Notes under the pieces: generated by a model
Databases searched by the model: none
The model's input: the letters and a program-made list of their open reading frames with translations, nothing else
What the model was told of the DNA's origin: nothing
Program-made: the position numbers and the translations under genes
NCBI GenBank assembly: GCA_936450465.1
Contig: OW388297.1
Coordinates: 29,406,387-29,470,386, forward strand
Source of the DNA: Gibbula magus
Lineage: Eukaryota > Mollusca > Gastropoda > Trochida > Trochidae
Direction: 5' to 3'
Length of the DNA: 64,000 nt
Shown here: positions 34,042 to 47,800 of the stretch, in pieces
Layout of the letters: the number at the start of each line of letters is the position of its first letter
Position numbering within the stretch: the stretch's first letter is position 1

Positions 34042-34781
34042 GAAAAAAGTGAGCATTTCTCATATACACCCGCCATCCGTCCATTGAGCATTATAGAATG
34101 CAGATTCAAGCATCAGAATATTGTCCAAAATATTTTTGGGAACTGGCTTTGTTATTACAAAATTTCATTCACCCAGATGTAATATTTTTAAGGTAACTTA
34201 ATTGTTCCCATTAGAGCATCACAGCAGTAATTTGTAACCAGTTCAATTAAAGATTCAAGGGCAATAACTCCGTAAAGGATAATATTTCGGAACTGGGCTT
34301 TGAACTTGATGAAGAGTATCATTTGGACTATCTACATGTTAAATTTCATTCAGCTAGATGTAATAGTTTCCGAGAAAATTTGTCCCCATTGGAGAATCAC
34401 AGCGATTTTGGCACTAAGTTCAATTTTGGATTCAAGGGCCATAACTCCGTAAAAATTGGATTACGAACTCAATAAAGAGTATGGTAATAAGTACTCACAA
34501 CCAAAATTTCATTCACCTAGGTTTTATAGTTTCCGAAAAAACTTGTCCGGATTGAACAGAATAAAACTAAGTCCAAAAGTCCATGGAAACGACAAACGAA
34601 TTAAATCTCAGAAACCTGAAAATTGTCTGTGCGCGATGGGAAGAACATAGTTATCAACTATACAAAAAGTTTGGTTGATGTACCTTTGACCGTTTTTGAG
34701 AAAATTGACCGGACGGACGGGCGGACGGACGGACGGAATGACCGCTATATACCCCCGCTTACTTCGTAGCAGGGGTATAAT
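34042..34781. mobile_element. Non-autonomous element, tandem core, (GGAC)n tract and 3' hairpin, copy 2
   Basis: Starts AAAAAAGTGAGCATTTCTCA (decayed palindrome) then CACCCGCC. It has about 2.5 core units containing 'TTCAAGGGCAATAACTCCGTA', then GGACGGACGG (about 34712-34735), and ends CCGCTTACTTCGTAGCAGGG-GTATAA. Confidence 0.7.
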
Positions 34782-35189
34782 TACACCCTTTACAGCTACA
34801 TGTATATGTCCAACACATTGGGGTATGGCAGCACTACTTAGCTAATTAGTGTACTGATTGTTTCTATCTTTTGGGAATTCTGTATTTGGGAGTGAATCTT
34901 CGAAAGAGTTCAAACCTAAATACTGCTGTCGGGGAAAGTTAATTTGAAAAGAAGCAATCACAATTTCATTTTTATGGTTGGTCAAACACACATGAGCTGA
35001 AATCGTCATTTCAAAAGGGATTTTGGACATAAAGTTTATGAAAAATGGAAATACTGTTAATAAAAGATGTTATCGACACAATGTACGTTCTTGGACTATA
35101 ATTTCTATGACGCATCGTTGCTGTAAGATGTCATATAACAAGTGAAAAAGCCAAATTTCAAAATGACAATTAAAGAGTGTTTTATTAAA
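34782..35189. other. Intergenic DNA, nothing recognised
   Basis: AT-rich with no convincing open frame or repeat. Confidence 0.4.
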
Positions 35190-36350
35190 AACAAGAGAAT
35201 TAGTGAGCACAGCTCACTCATGATACCCCCGCTTTTAACATTGGTCAAAGAGAAATGTTTGAAAATAGCAAAAGGGCATCAATGTTTAAACTTTTTTTAT
35301 CGAGGATAAAAATGAGTCTAATCTTTATCTCACTAAGCTGATTAGAGTGTCTGCTGACGAGTTACGCTTCACTTCTCTGTCTGCATGCAGTAGATTTTAT
35401 ACCAATTACAACAATTGTCTGAATTTCGGTGTCTGTGACTTGTTAGCAGACATGTTAATCAGCATAGGTAGATACACATGATCTGATTTTTATTATCGAC
35501 GCGGTGTCCCTTTAAGTATTATTAAAGCAGAGTAAGTATTACACTTGTAATCATGTTTTAGAAGTAAAAGTCGAAAAATTTGAAAAAATTTAAATATGCA
35601 AATGAGGGTATGAAACATACAAATATGCAAATGAGGGTATGAAATATAAAAATGACAGATGTACACATCAGTGGTTTCGTAACATTTGAACAATTAGTGT
35701 CTGAGTTATGAGTGGAACAAAAAGTGTGAATGGCGAAGATGAAAAATGGAGAAAATTTGCATAAATTATGCAAATGAGGGTATGAAACATACAAAAGGCA
35801 GATGTTCACATCGTGATGATTATATGTATCAAGTTACAAGACATTTGAACAATTAGTATTTGAGTTATGAGTGGAACAAAAACTGTGAATGGCAAAGTCG
35901 AAAAATGGAGAAAATTTGCATAAATTATGCAAATGAGGGTATGAAACATACAAAAGGCAGATGTACACATCATGGTGATTGTACATATAAAGTTTCGTAA
36001 CATTTGAACAACTGGTTTCAGAGTTATGAGTGGAACAAAAAGTGTGAATGGCAAAGTCGAAAACGTAGAAAATTTGCATAAATTATTCAAATGAGGGTAT
36101 GAAACATACAAAAGGCAGATGTACACATCGAGATGATTATATGTATCAAGTTACAAGACATTTAAACAATTAGTATTTGAGTTATGAGTGGAACAAAAAC
36201 TGTGAATGGCAAAGTCGAAAAACGGAGAAAATTTGCATTCAGAATTATGAGCGGAACGAAAACCAGACGGATGCATGGACGGATGGACGGACGCACGGAC
36301 GGACGTGCTGACCGCTATATACCCCCGACTACTTCGTAGCTGGGGTATAA
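35190..36350. mobile_element. Non-autonomous element, related ends but a different tandem core
   Basis: The left palindrome AGTGAGCACAGCTCACT (35212-35228) is followed by CATGATACCCCCGC. The core has four units of ~160-170 bp marked by GAGGGTATGAAACATACAAA (about 35605, 35776, 35937, 36094). A GGAC-rich tract follows at 36275-36305, and it ends CCGACTACTTCGTAGCTGGG-GTATAA. Ends match the elements at 34042 and 36987; the core does not. Confidence 0.7.
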
Positions 36351-36986
36351 AAAAACCATGAACAGATAAGTTTAAATTCAAATTACTTGACTTCTTGAGA
36401 AACTAAATGGCCTTGTTTCCGTCGTTTATAACACCCGTGGATAACAATGGCGTGCTTGTTGGTGGTTGCGTTTCTTCTGCCGCTTAGTTTATGTATTATG
36501 TTGAAGATGGTTTTGGATTATGTGTAGATGTGGCTTGGTGTCCCTGGGCGTGATGTGTAGTATGTCGTTAAAATATGCATGGTAGGTGTACTCATAGAGG
36601 TTTTATTGTGTACCGTATACAGGGAAATTTTCAAGGTTGAACATTTTCGTGGTTCAGGACCTTTCGGGGATTTTAATTTTCGTGATTTAAGGAGTTGTCA
36701 AAAATGTACATTTTCGTGGATTTATATTTTTGTGGTTGCATGTATCCAAATTATTAAATATGACGTCAGGGACAGTAGCGGCAGCAAATAAAGAAGTTCT
36801 CAAAGCTAAGAGCACACCAAAGAAGCGAAAGCGTGAGGCTAGCTATATACTTCTATGATGACGTCAACTAAAATTGCTAGATATGCTTTAGATCACGGTG
36901 TTGCTAGCTGCAGTAAGACATTCTCCAAGCAGCTACAGAAACCCGTGAGTGTGTCTAGAGTAAGACAATTTTGTTGGTAAATAAAC
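36351..36986. other. Intergenic DNA with a dispersed-repeat arm
   Basis: 36611-36690 (TACCGTATACAGGGAAATTT then CATTTTCGTGGTT) is an inverted match to 38553-38611. No gene was recognised. Confidence 0.45.
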
Positions 36987-38310
36987 AAGAAAAAAGTGAG
37001 CATGGCTCACATACCCCCGCCATCCGCTATCCGCCCATTGAGAATTATAGATGTGAAGGTTACTATGTTTAAAAAACAGCTTCAAGCATCATAATATTGT
37101 CCAAAATAATTTTAGGAACTGACTGTTATTACAAATTTCATTCACCCAGATGAAATATTTTTCAGGTAACTTAATTTTTCCCATTAGGGCATCACACCGG
37201 TAATTTGTACCAAGTTCAATTACAGATTCAAGAGCTTCATAACTCGTAAAAAAATAATATTTCGGAACTGGACTGTGATCTCGATGAAGAGTATCATCTG
37301 GACTACCTACATGTAAAATTTCATTCACCTAGATGTAATAGTTTCCGAGAAAACTTGTCCAAATTGGAGCATCATAGCTCTTTTGGTACAAAGTTCAATT
37401 TCGGATTCAAGGGCCATAACTCTGTAAAAAATAAAATTTTGGAACTGGTTTTCGAACTCGATGAAGAGTATCATCTGGACTACCTCCATATTAAATTTCA
37501 TTCACCTAGATGTAATAGTTTCTGAGAAAACCTGTCCCCATTGGAGCATCACAGTTCTTCTGGTACTAAGTTCAATTTCGGATTCAAGGGCCATAACTCC
37601 CTACATAATAATATTTCGGAACTGGTTTTCGAACTCGATGAAGAGTATCATCTGGACTACCTCCATATTAAATTTCATTCACCTAGATGTAATAGTTTCT
37701 GAGAAAACTTGTCCCCATTGGAGCATCACAGATATTTTGTTACTAAGTTCAATTTCGGATTCAAGGGCCATAACTCCATAAAAAAAAAATATTTCGGAAC
37801 TGGTTTTCAAACTCGATAAAGAGTATCATCTGGACTACCTCCATATTAAATTTCATTCACCTAGATGTAATAGTTTCTGAGAAAACTTGTCCCCATTGGA
37901 GCATCACAGTTCTTCTGGTACTAAGTTCAATTTCGGATTCAAGGGCCATAACTCCGTAAAAAATAATATTTCGGAACTGGTTTTCGAACTCGATAAAGAG
38001 TATGGTCATGAGTACTCACAACCAAAATTTCATTCACCTAGGTTGAACAGTATCCAAGAAAACCTGTCCCCATTGAACACAATAAAACTAAGTACAAAAA
38101 GTGACGTTTCCATGGAAACGACAAAAAAAATCAATCTCAGAAAATTGAAAATTGTCTGTGCGCGATCGGAATCACATGGTTAACATCTGTACAAAGTTTG
38201 GTTGATGTACCTTTGACGGTTTTTGAGAAAATTGACCGGACGGAAGGACGGACGGACGGACGGAATGACCGCTATATACCCCCGCTTACTTCGTAGCGGG
38301 GGTATAATAA
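36987..38310. mobile_element. Non-autonomous element, tandem core, (GGAC)n and 3' hairpin, copy 3 (best preserved)
   Basis: Palindrome GTGAGCATGGCTCAC (36996-37010) then ATACCCCCGCC. The core unit of ~177 bp is marked by GGAACTGGTTTTCGAACTCG at about 37441, 37618, 37797 and 37973. A (GGAC)n tract lies at 38238-38262. The terminal hairpin TACCCCCGCTTACTTCGTAG-CGGGGGTA ends at about 38304. It encodes no protein. Confidence 0.75.
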
Positions 38311-38844
38311 ATGTGCTTCATTTGTTCAAATACTGCTTTTTGTCTAACCAACCATAATTGTTGTTTATTGTTATCTCACAAAGGGTTTTCAATGATAACA
38401 AGTCAAAACAACTAACAATCAGCGTTGGTAAAAACAATTTACAAAATGAATGTTTAAGCACTAGCTGCAAGTGAGTACAATGTAGTATTAATTAGGCACT
38501 GAGAAATGATCGATGGACTGTTGAACGACTGATGAAAGTTTTCTCACTGAAAGCCCTGCCCACGAAAACCACGAACATTTCCAGCCACAAAAATTTCCCG
38601 GTATACCGTATTATATGTAATCATGTCATAGATATGTTTTATGATATGTCCAATTCTTAATTTGCATAATATACATTAATTACTTTATTAAATAAAAAGT
38701 AGTCCATAAAATATGTACTGTATTTATATACTGTTATAAAGTATTATGTGTGTGTCATAGTAAGTTACATGGACGAATGGTATAATATACTTTATTTCTA
38801 TATAAATAAATTAGTATTTTTATGCATAGTATATGTATATTAGT
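38311..38844. other. Short unique segment before the 51-bp array
   Basis: Contains the inverted partner (38553-38611) of the 36611 repeat arm. Otherwise AT-rich, with no gene. Confidence 0.4.
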
Positions 38845-41800
38845 ATATGTATGTATGTATGTATGTATGTAGATAATGTGTAGTGATTGTTATAAAACTG
38901 ATCCAGATATTATATGTAAGTAGATAATGTGTACTGATTGTTATAAAACTGATCAAGATATTATATGCAAGTAGATAATGAGTACTGATTGTTATAAAAC
39001 TGATCCAGATATTATATGTATGTAGATAATGTGTACTAATTGTTATAAAACTGATCAAGATATTATATGTATGTAGATAATGTGTACTGATTGTTATAAA
39101 ACTGATCCAGATATTATATGTATGTAGATAATGTGTACTAATTGTTATAAAACTGATCAAGATATTATATGTATGTAGATAATGTGAACTGATTGTTATA
39201 AAACTGATCCAGATATTATATGTAAGTAGATAATGAGTACTGATTGTTATTAAACTGATCCAGATATTATATGTATGTAGATAATGTGTTCTGATTGTTA
39301 TAAAACTGATCCAGATATTATATGTATGTAGATAATGTGTACTGATTGTTATAAAACTGATCCAGATATTATATGTAAGTAGATAATGAGTACTGATTGT
39401 TATTAAACTGATCCAGCTATTATATGTAAGTAGATAATGTGTTCTGATTGTTATAAAACTGATCCAGATATTATATGTATGTAGAAAATGTGTACTGATT
39501 GTTATAAAACTGATCCAGATATTATATGTATGTAGATAATGTGTAGTGATTGTTATAAAACTGATCCAGATATTATATGTAAGTAGATAATGTGTACTGA
39601 TTGTTATAAAACTGATCAAGATATTATATGCAAGTAGATAATGAGTACTGATTGTTATAAAACTGATCCAGATATTATATGTATGTAGATAATGTGTACT
39701 AATTGTTATAAAACTGATCAAGATATTATATGTTTGTAGATAATGTGTACTGATTGTTGTAAAACTGATCCAGATATTATATGTATGAAGATAATGTGTA
39801 CTGATTGTTATAAAACTGATCCAGATATTAAATGTAAGTAGATAAGGTGTACTGATTGTTGTAAAACTGATCCAGATATTATATGTAAGTAGATAATGTG
39901 TACTGATTTTTATAAAACTGATCCAGATATTACATATATATGTAGATAATGAGTACTGATTGTTATAAAACTGATCCAGATATTATATGAATGTAGATAA
40001 TGTGTACTGATTGTTATGAAAGTGATCAAGGTATTATATGTATGTAGATAATGTGTACTGATTGTTATAAAACTGATCAAGGTATTATATGTATGTAGAT
40101 AATGTGTACTGATTGTTATAAAACTGATCCAATTATTATATGTATGTAGATAATGTGTACTGATTGTTATAAAACTGATCAAGATATTATATGTTTGTAG
40201 ATAATGTGTACTGATTGTTATAAAACTGATCCAGATATTATATGTAAGTAGATGATGCGTACTGATTGTTATAAAACTGATCCAGATATTATATGTATGT
40301 AGATAATGTGTACTGATTGTTATAAAACTGAATCAGCTATTATTTGTAAGTAGATAATGTGTACTGATTGTTATAAAACTGATCAAGATATTATATGTAT
40401 GTAGATAATGTGTACTGATTGTTGTAAAACTGATCATGATATTATATGTAAGTAGATAATGTGTACTGATTGTTATAAAACTGATTAAGATATTATATAT
40501 ATGTAGATAATGTGTACTGATTGTTATTAAACTGATCCAGCTATTATATGTAAGTAGATAATATGTACTGATTGTTATTTAACTGATCCAGCTATTATAT
40601 ATATGTAGATAATGTGTACTGATTGTTATAAAACTGATCCAGATGATATATGTTTGTAGATAATGTGTACTGATTGTTATAAAACTGATCCAGATATTAT
40701 ATGGTTGTAGATAATGTGTACTGATTGTTATAAAACTGATCCAGATATTATATGTTTGTAGATAATGTGTACTGATTGTTGTAAAACTGATCCAGATATT
40801 ATATGTTTGTAGATAATGTGTACTGATTGTTATAAAACTGATCAAGATATTTTATGTATGTAGATAATGTGTACCGATTGTTGTAAAACTGATCAAGGTA
40901 TTATATGTATGTTGATAATGTGTACTGATATTTTTAAAGCTGATCCAGATATTATATGTATGTATATAATGTGTACTGATTGTTATTAAACTGATCCAGC
41001 TATTATTTGTAAGTAGATAATATGTACTGATTGTTATAAAACTGATCCAGATATTGTATGTATGTAGATAACGTGTACTGATTGTTATAAAACTGATCCA
41101 GATATTATATGTATGTAGATAATGTGTACTGATTGTTATTAAACTGATCAATATATTATATGTTTGTAGATAATGTGTACTGATTGTTATAAAACTGATA
41201 TAGATATTACATGTTTGTATATAATGTGTACTGATTGTTATAAAACTGAGCCAGATATTATATGTAAGTAGATACTGTGTACTGATTGTTATAAAACTGA
41301 TCCAGATAGTATATGTATGTAGATAATGTGTACTGATTGTTATAAAACTGATCCAGATATTATATATATGTAGATAATATGTACTGATTGTTGTAAAACT
41401 GATCCAGATATTATATGTATGTAGATAATGTGTACTGATTGTTATAAAACTTATCTAGATATTATTTGTAAGTAGATAATATGTGCTGATTGTTATAAAA
41501 CTGATCAAGATAGTATATGTATGTAGATAATGTGTACTGATTGTTGTAAAACTGATACAGATATTATATGTATGAAGATAATGTGTACTGATTGTTATAA
41601 AACTGATCCAGATATTATATGTAAATAGATAAGGTGTACTGATTGTTGTAAAACTGATCCAGATATTATATGTAAGTAGATAATGTGTACTGATTGTTGT
41701 AAAACTGATCAAAATATTTTATGTATGTAGATAATGTGTACTGATTGTTATAAAACTGATCTAGATATTATATTTAAGTAGATAATGTAACTGATTGTTA

Positions 41801-44800
41801 TAAAACTGATCAATATATTATATGTTTGTAGATAATGTGTACTGATTGTTATAAAACTGATATAGATATTACATGTTTGTATATAATGTGTACTGATTGT
41901 TATAAAACTGAGCCAGATATTATATGTAAGTAGATACTGTGTATTGATTGTTATAAAACTGATCCAGATATTATATGTATGTAGATAATGTGTACTGATT
42001 GTTATAAAACTGATCCAGATATTATATATATGTAGATAATATGTACTGATTGTTGTAAAACTGATCCAGATATTATATGTATGTAGATAATGTGTACTGA
42101 TTGTTATAAAACTGATCTAGATATTATTTGTAAGTAGATAATATGTGCTGATTGTTATGAAACTGATCAAGATAGTATATGTATGTAGATAATGTGTACT
42201 GATTGTTATAAAACTGATCCAGCTATTATCTGTAAGTAGATAAGGTGTACTGATTGTTGTAAAACTGATACAGATATTATATGTATGAAGATAATGTGTA
42301 CTGATTGTTATAAAACTGATCCAGATATTATATGTAAATAGATAAGGTGTACTGATTGTTGTAAAACTGATCCAGATATTATATGTAAGTAGATAATGTG
42401 TACTGATTGTTATAAAACTGATCCAGATATTATATATATATATGTAGATAATGAGTACTGATTGTTATAAAACTGATCCAGATATTATATGTATGTAGAT
42501 AATGTGTACTGATTATTATAAAACTGATCAAGATATTATATGTAAGTAGATAATGTGTACTGATTGTAATAAAACTGATCCAGATATTATATGTATGTAG
42601 ATAATGTGTACTGATTGTTATAAAACTGATCCAGATACTATATGTATGTAGATAATGTGTACTGATTGTTATAAAACTGATCAAGATATTATATGTTAGT
42701 AGATAATGTGTACTGATTGTTATAAAACTGATCAAGATAGTATATGTATGTAGATAATGTGTACTGATTGTTATAAAACTGATCCAGATATTATATGTAT
42801 GTAGATAATGTGTACTGATTGTTATAAAACTGATCCAGATATTATATGTATGTAGATAATGTGTACTGATTGTTATAAAACTGATCCAGATATTATATGT
42901 TTGTAGATAATGTGTACTGATTGTTGTAAAACTGATCCAGATATTATATGTTTGTAGATAATGTGTACTGATTGTTATAAAACTGATCAAGATATTTTAT
43001 GTATGTAGATAATGTGTACTGATTGTTGTAAAACTGATCAAGGTATTATATGTATGTTGATAATGTGTACTGATATTTTTAAAGCTGATCCAGATATTAT
43101 ATGTATGTATATAATGTGTACTGATTGTTATTAAACTGATCCAGCTATTATTTGTAAGTAGATAATATGTACTGATTGTTATAAAACTGATCCAGATATT
43201 GTATGTATGTAGATAACGTGTACTGATTGTTATAAAACTGATCCAGATATTATATGTATGTAGATAATGTGTACTGATTGTTATAAAACTGATCAATATA
43301 TTATATGTTTGTAGATAATGTGTACTGATTGTTATAAAACTGATATAGATATTACATGTTTGTATATAATGTGTACTGATTGTTATAAAACTGAGCCAGA
43401 TATTATATGTAAGTAGATACTGTGTACTGATTGTTATAAAACTGATCCAGATATTATATGTATGTAGATAATGTGTACTGATTGTTATAAAACTGATCCA
43501 GATATTATATATATGTAGATAATATGTACTGATTGTTGTAAAACTGATCCAGATATTATATGTATGTAGATAATGTGTACTGATTGTTATAAAACTGATC
43601 TAGATATTATTTGTAAGTAGATAATATGTGCTGATTGTTATAAAACTGATCAAGATAGTATATGTATGTAGATAATGTGTACTGATTGTTATTAAACTGA
43701 TCCAGCTATTATATGTAAGTAGATAATATGTACTGATTGTTATTAAACTGATCCAGCTATTATATATATGTAGATAATGTGTACTGATTGTTATAAAACT
43801 GATCAAGATAGTATATGTATGTAGATAATGTGTACTGATTGTTATAAAACTGATCCAGATATTATATGTAAGTAGATAAGGTGTACTGATTGTTGTAAAA
43901 CTGATCCAGATATTATATGTTTGTAGATAATGTGTACTGATTGTTATAAAACTGATCCAGATATTATATGTAAGTAGATAATGTGTACTGATTGTTATAA
44001 AACTGATCAAGATAGTATATGTATGTAGATAATGTGTACTGATTGTTATAAAACTGATACAGATATTATATGTATGAAGATAATGTGTACTGATTGTTAT
44101 AAAACTGATCCAGATATTATATGTAAATAGATAAGGTGTACTGATTGTTGTAAAACTGATCCAGATATTATATGTAAGTAGATAATGTGTACTGATTGTT
44201 ATAAAACTGATCCAGATATTATATATATATATGTAGATAATGAGTACTGATTGTTATAAAACTGATCCAGATATTATATATATGTAGATAATGTGTACCG
44301 ATTGTTATAAAACTGATCCAGATATTAAATGTATGTAGATAATGTGTACTGATTATTATAAAACTGATCAAGATATTATATGTAAGTAGATAATGTGTAC
44401 TGATTGTTATAAAACTGATCCAGATATTATATGTATGTAGATAATGTGTACTGATTGTTATAAAACTGATCCAGATATTATATGTATGTAGATAATGTGT
44501 ACTGATTGTTATAAAACTGATCAAGATATTATATGTTAGTAGATAATGTGTACTGATTGTTATAAAACTGATCAAGATGGTATATGTATGTAGATAATGT
44601 GTACTGATTGTTATAAAACTGATCCAGATATTATATGTATGTAGATAATGTGTACTGATTGTTATAAAACTGATCCAGATATTATATGTATGTAGATAAT
44701 GTGTACTGATTGTTATAAAACTGAACCAGATATTATATGTTTGTAGATAATGTGTACTGATTGTTGTAAAACTGATCCAGATATTATATGTTTGTAGATA

Positions 44801-47800
44801 ATGTGTACTGATTGTTATAAAACTGATCAAGATATTTTATGTATGTAGATAATGTGTACTGATATTTTTAAAGCTGATCCAGATATTATATGTATGTATA
44901 TAATGTGTACTGATTGTTATTAAACTGATCCAGCCATTATTTGTAAGTAGATAATATGTACTGATTGTTATAAAACTGATCCAGATATTGTATGTATGTA
45001 GATAACGTGTACTGATTGTTATAAAACTGATCCAGATATTATATGTATGTAGATAATGTGTACTGATTGTTATAAAACTGATCAATATATTATATGTTTG
45101 TAGATAATGTGTACTGATTGTTATAAAACTGATATAGATATTACATGTTTGTATATAATGTGTACTGATTGTTATAAAACTGAGCCAGATATTATATGTA
45201 AGTAGATACTGTGTACTGATTGTTATAAAACTGATCCAGATATTATATGTATGTAGATAATGTGTACTGATTGTTATAAAACTGATCCAGATATTATATA
45301 TATGTAGATAATATGTACTGATTGTTGTAAAACTGATCCAGATATTATATGTATGTAGATAATGTGTACTGATTGTTATAAAACTGATCTAGATATTATT
45401 TGTAAGTAGATAATATGTGCTGATTGTTATAAAACTGATCAAGATAGTATATGTATGTAGATAATGTCTACTGATTGTTATAAAACTGATCCACGTATTA
45501 TATGTAAGTAGATAAGGTGTACTGATTGTTGTAAAACTGATACAGATATTATATGTATGAAGATAATGTGTACTGATTGTTATAAAACTGATCCAGATAT
45601 TATATGTAAATAGATAAGGTGTACTGATTGTTGTAAAACTGATCCAGATATTATATGTAAGTAGATAATGTGTACTGATTGTTATAAAACTGATCCAGAT
45701 ATTATATATATATATGTAGATAATGAGTACTGATTGTTATAAAACTGATCCAGATATTATATATATGTAGATAATGTGTACCGATTGTTATAAAACTGAT
45801 CCAGATATTAAATGTATGTAGATAATGTGTACTGATTATTATAAAACTGATCAAGATATTATATGTAAGTAGATAATGTGTACTGATTGTTATGAAACTG
45901 ATCCAGATATTATATGTATGTAGATAATGTGTACTGATTGTTATAAAACTGATCCAGATATTATATGTATGTAGATAATGTGTACTGATTGTTATAAAAC
46001 TGATCAAGGTATTATATGTATGTAGATAATGTGTACTGATTGTTATAAAACTGATCCAGATATTATATGTATGTAGATAATGTGTACTGATTGTTAAAAA
46101 ACTGATCCAGATATTACAGGTATGTAGATAATGTGTACTGATTGTTATAAAACTGATCCACGTATTATATGTAAGTAGATAAGGTGTACTGATTGTTGTA
46201 AAACTGATACAGATATTATATGTATGAAGATAATGTGTACTGATTGTTATAAAACTGATCCAGATATTATATGTAAATAGATAAGGTGTACTGATTGTTG
46301 TAAAACTGATCCAGATATTATATGTAAGTAGATAATGTGTACTGATTGTTATAAAACTGATCCAGATATTATATATATATATGTAGATAATGAGTACTGA
46401 TTGTTATAAAACTGATCCAGATATTATATATATGTAGATAATGTGTACCGATTGTTATAAAACTGATCCAGATATTAAATGTATGTAGATAATGTGTACT
46501 GATTATTATAAAACTGATCAAGATATTATATGTAAGTAGATAATGTGTACTGATTGTTATGAAACTGATCCAGATATTATATGTATGTAGATAATGTGTA
46601 CTGATTGTTATAAAACTGATCCAGATATTATATGTATGTAGATAATGTGTACTGATTGTTATAAAACTGATCAAGGTATTATATGTATGTAGATAATGTG
46701 TACTGATTGTTATAAAACTGATCCAGATATTATATGTATGTAGATAATGTGTACTGATTGTTAAAAAACTGATCCAGATATTACAGGTATGTAGATAATG
46801 TGTACTGATTGTTATAAAACTGATCCAGATATTATATGTATGTAGATAATGTGTACTGATTGTTGTAAAACTGATCCAGATATTATATGTATGTAGATAA
46901 TGTGTGCTGATTGTTATAAAACTGATCCAGATATTATATGTATGAAGATAATGTGTACTGATTGTTATAAAACTGATCAAGATATTATATGTATGTAGAT
47001 AATGTGTACTGATTGTTATATAACTGATCCAGATATTATATGTAAGTCGATAATGTGTACTGATTGTTATAAAACTGATGAAGATATTATATGTATGTAG
47101 ATAATGTGTACTGATTGTTATAAAACTGATCAAGATAGTATATGTATGTAGATAATGTGTACTGATTGTTATAAAACTGATCCAGATATTATATGTAAGT
47201 AGATAAGGTGTACTGATTGTTGTAAAACTGATCCAGATATTATATGTAAGTAGATAATGTGTACTGATTGTTGTAAAACTGATCCAGATATTATATGTTT
47301 GTAGATAATGTGTACTGATTGTTATAAAACTGATCAAGATATTTTATGTATGTAGATAATGTGTACTGATTGTTATAAAACTGATCCAATTATTATATGT
47401 ATGTAGATAATGTGTACTGATTGTTGTAAAACTGATCAAGGTATTATATGTATGTTGAAAATGTGCACTGATTGTTATAAAACTGATCCAGATATTATAT
47501 GGTAGTAGATAATGTGTACTGATTGTTAGAAAACTGATCAAGATATCATATGTATGTAGATAATGTGTACTGATAGTTATAAAACTGATCCAGATATTAT
47601 ATGTATGTATATTATGTGTACTGATTGTTATAAAACTGATCCAGATATTATATGTATGTAAATAATGTGTACTGATTGTTATGAAACTGATCCAGATATT
47701 ACATGTATGTATATAATGTGTACTGATTGATGTAAAACTGATCCAGATATTATAAGCAAGTAGATAATGTGTACTGATTGTTGTAAAACTGATCAAGGTA

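Noticed and set aside
35493..36381. Overlapping minus-strand frames rich in HTFCSTHNS-like repeats
   Set aside because: Arise from the ~165-bp tandem core of the element at 35190-36350; no start or end is unique.
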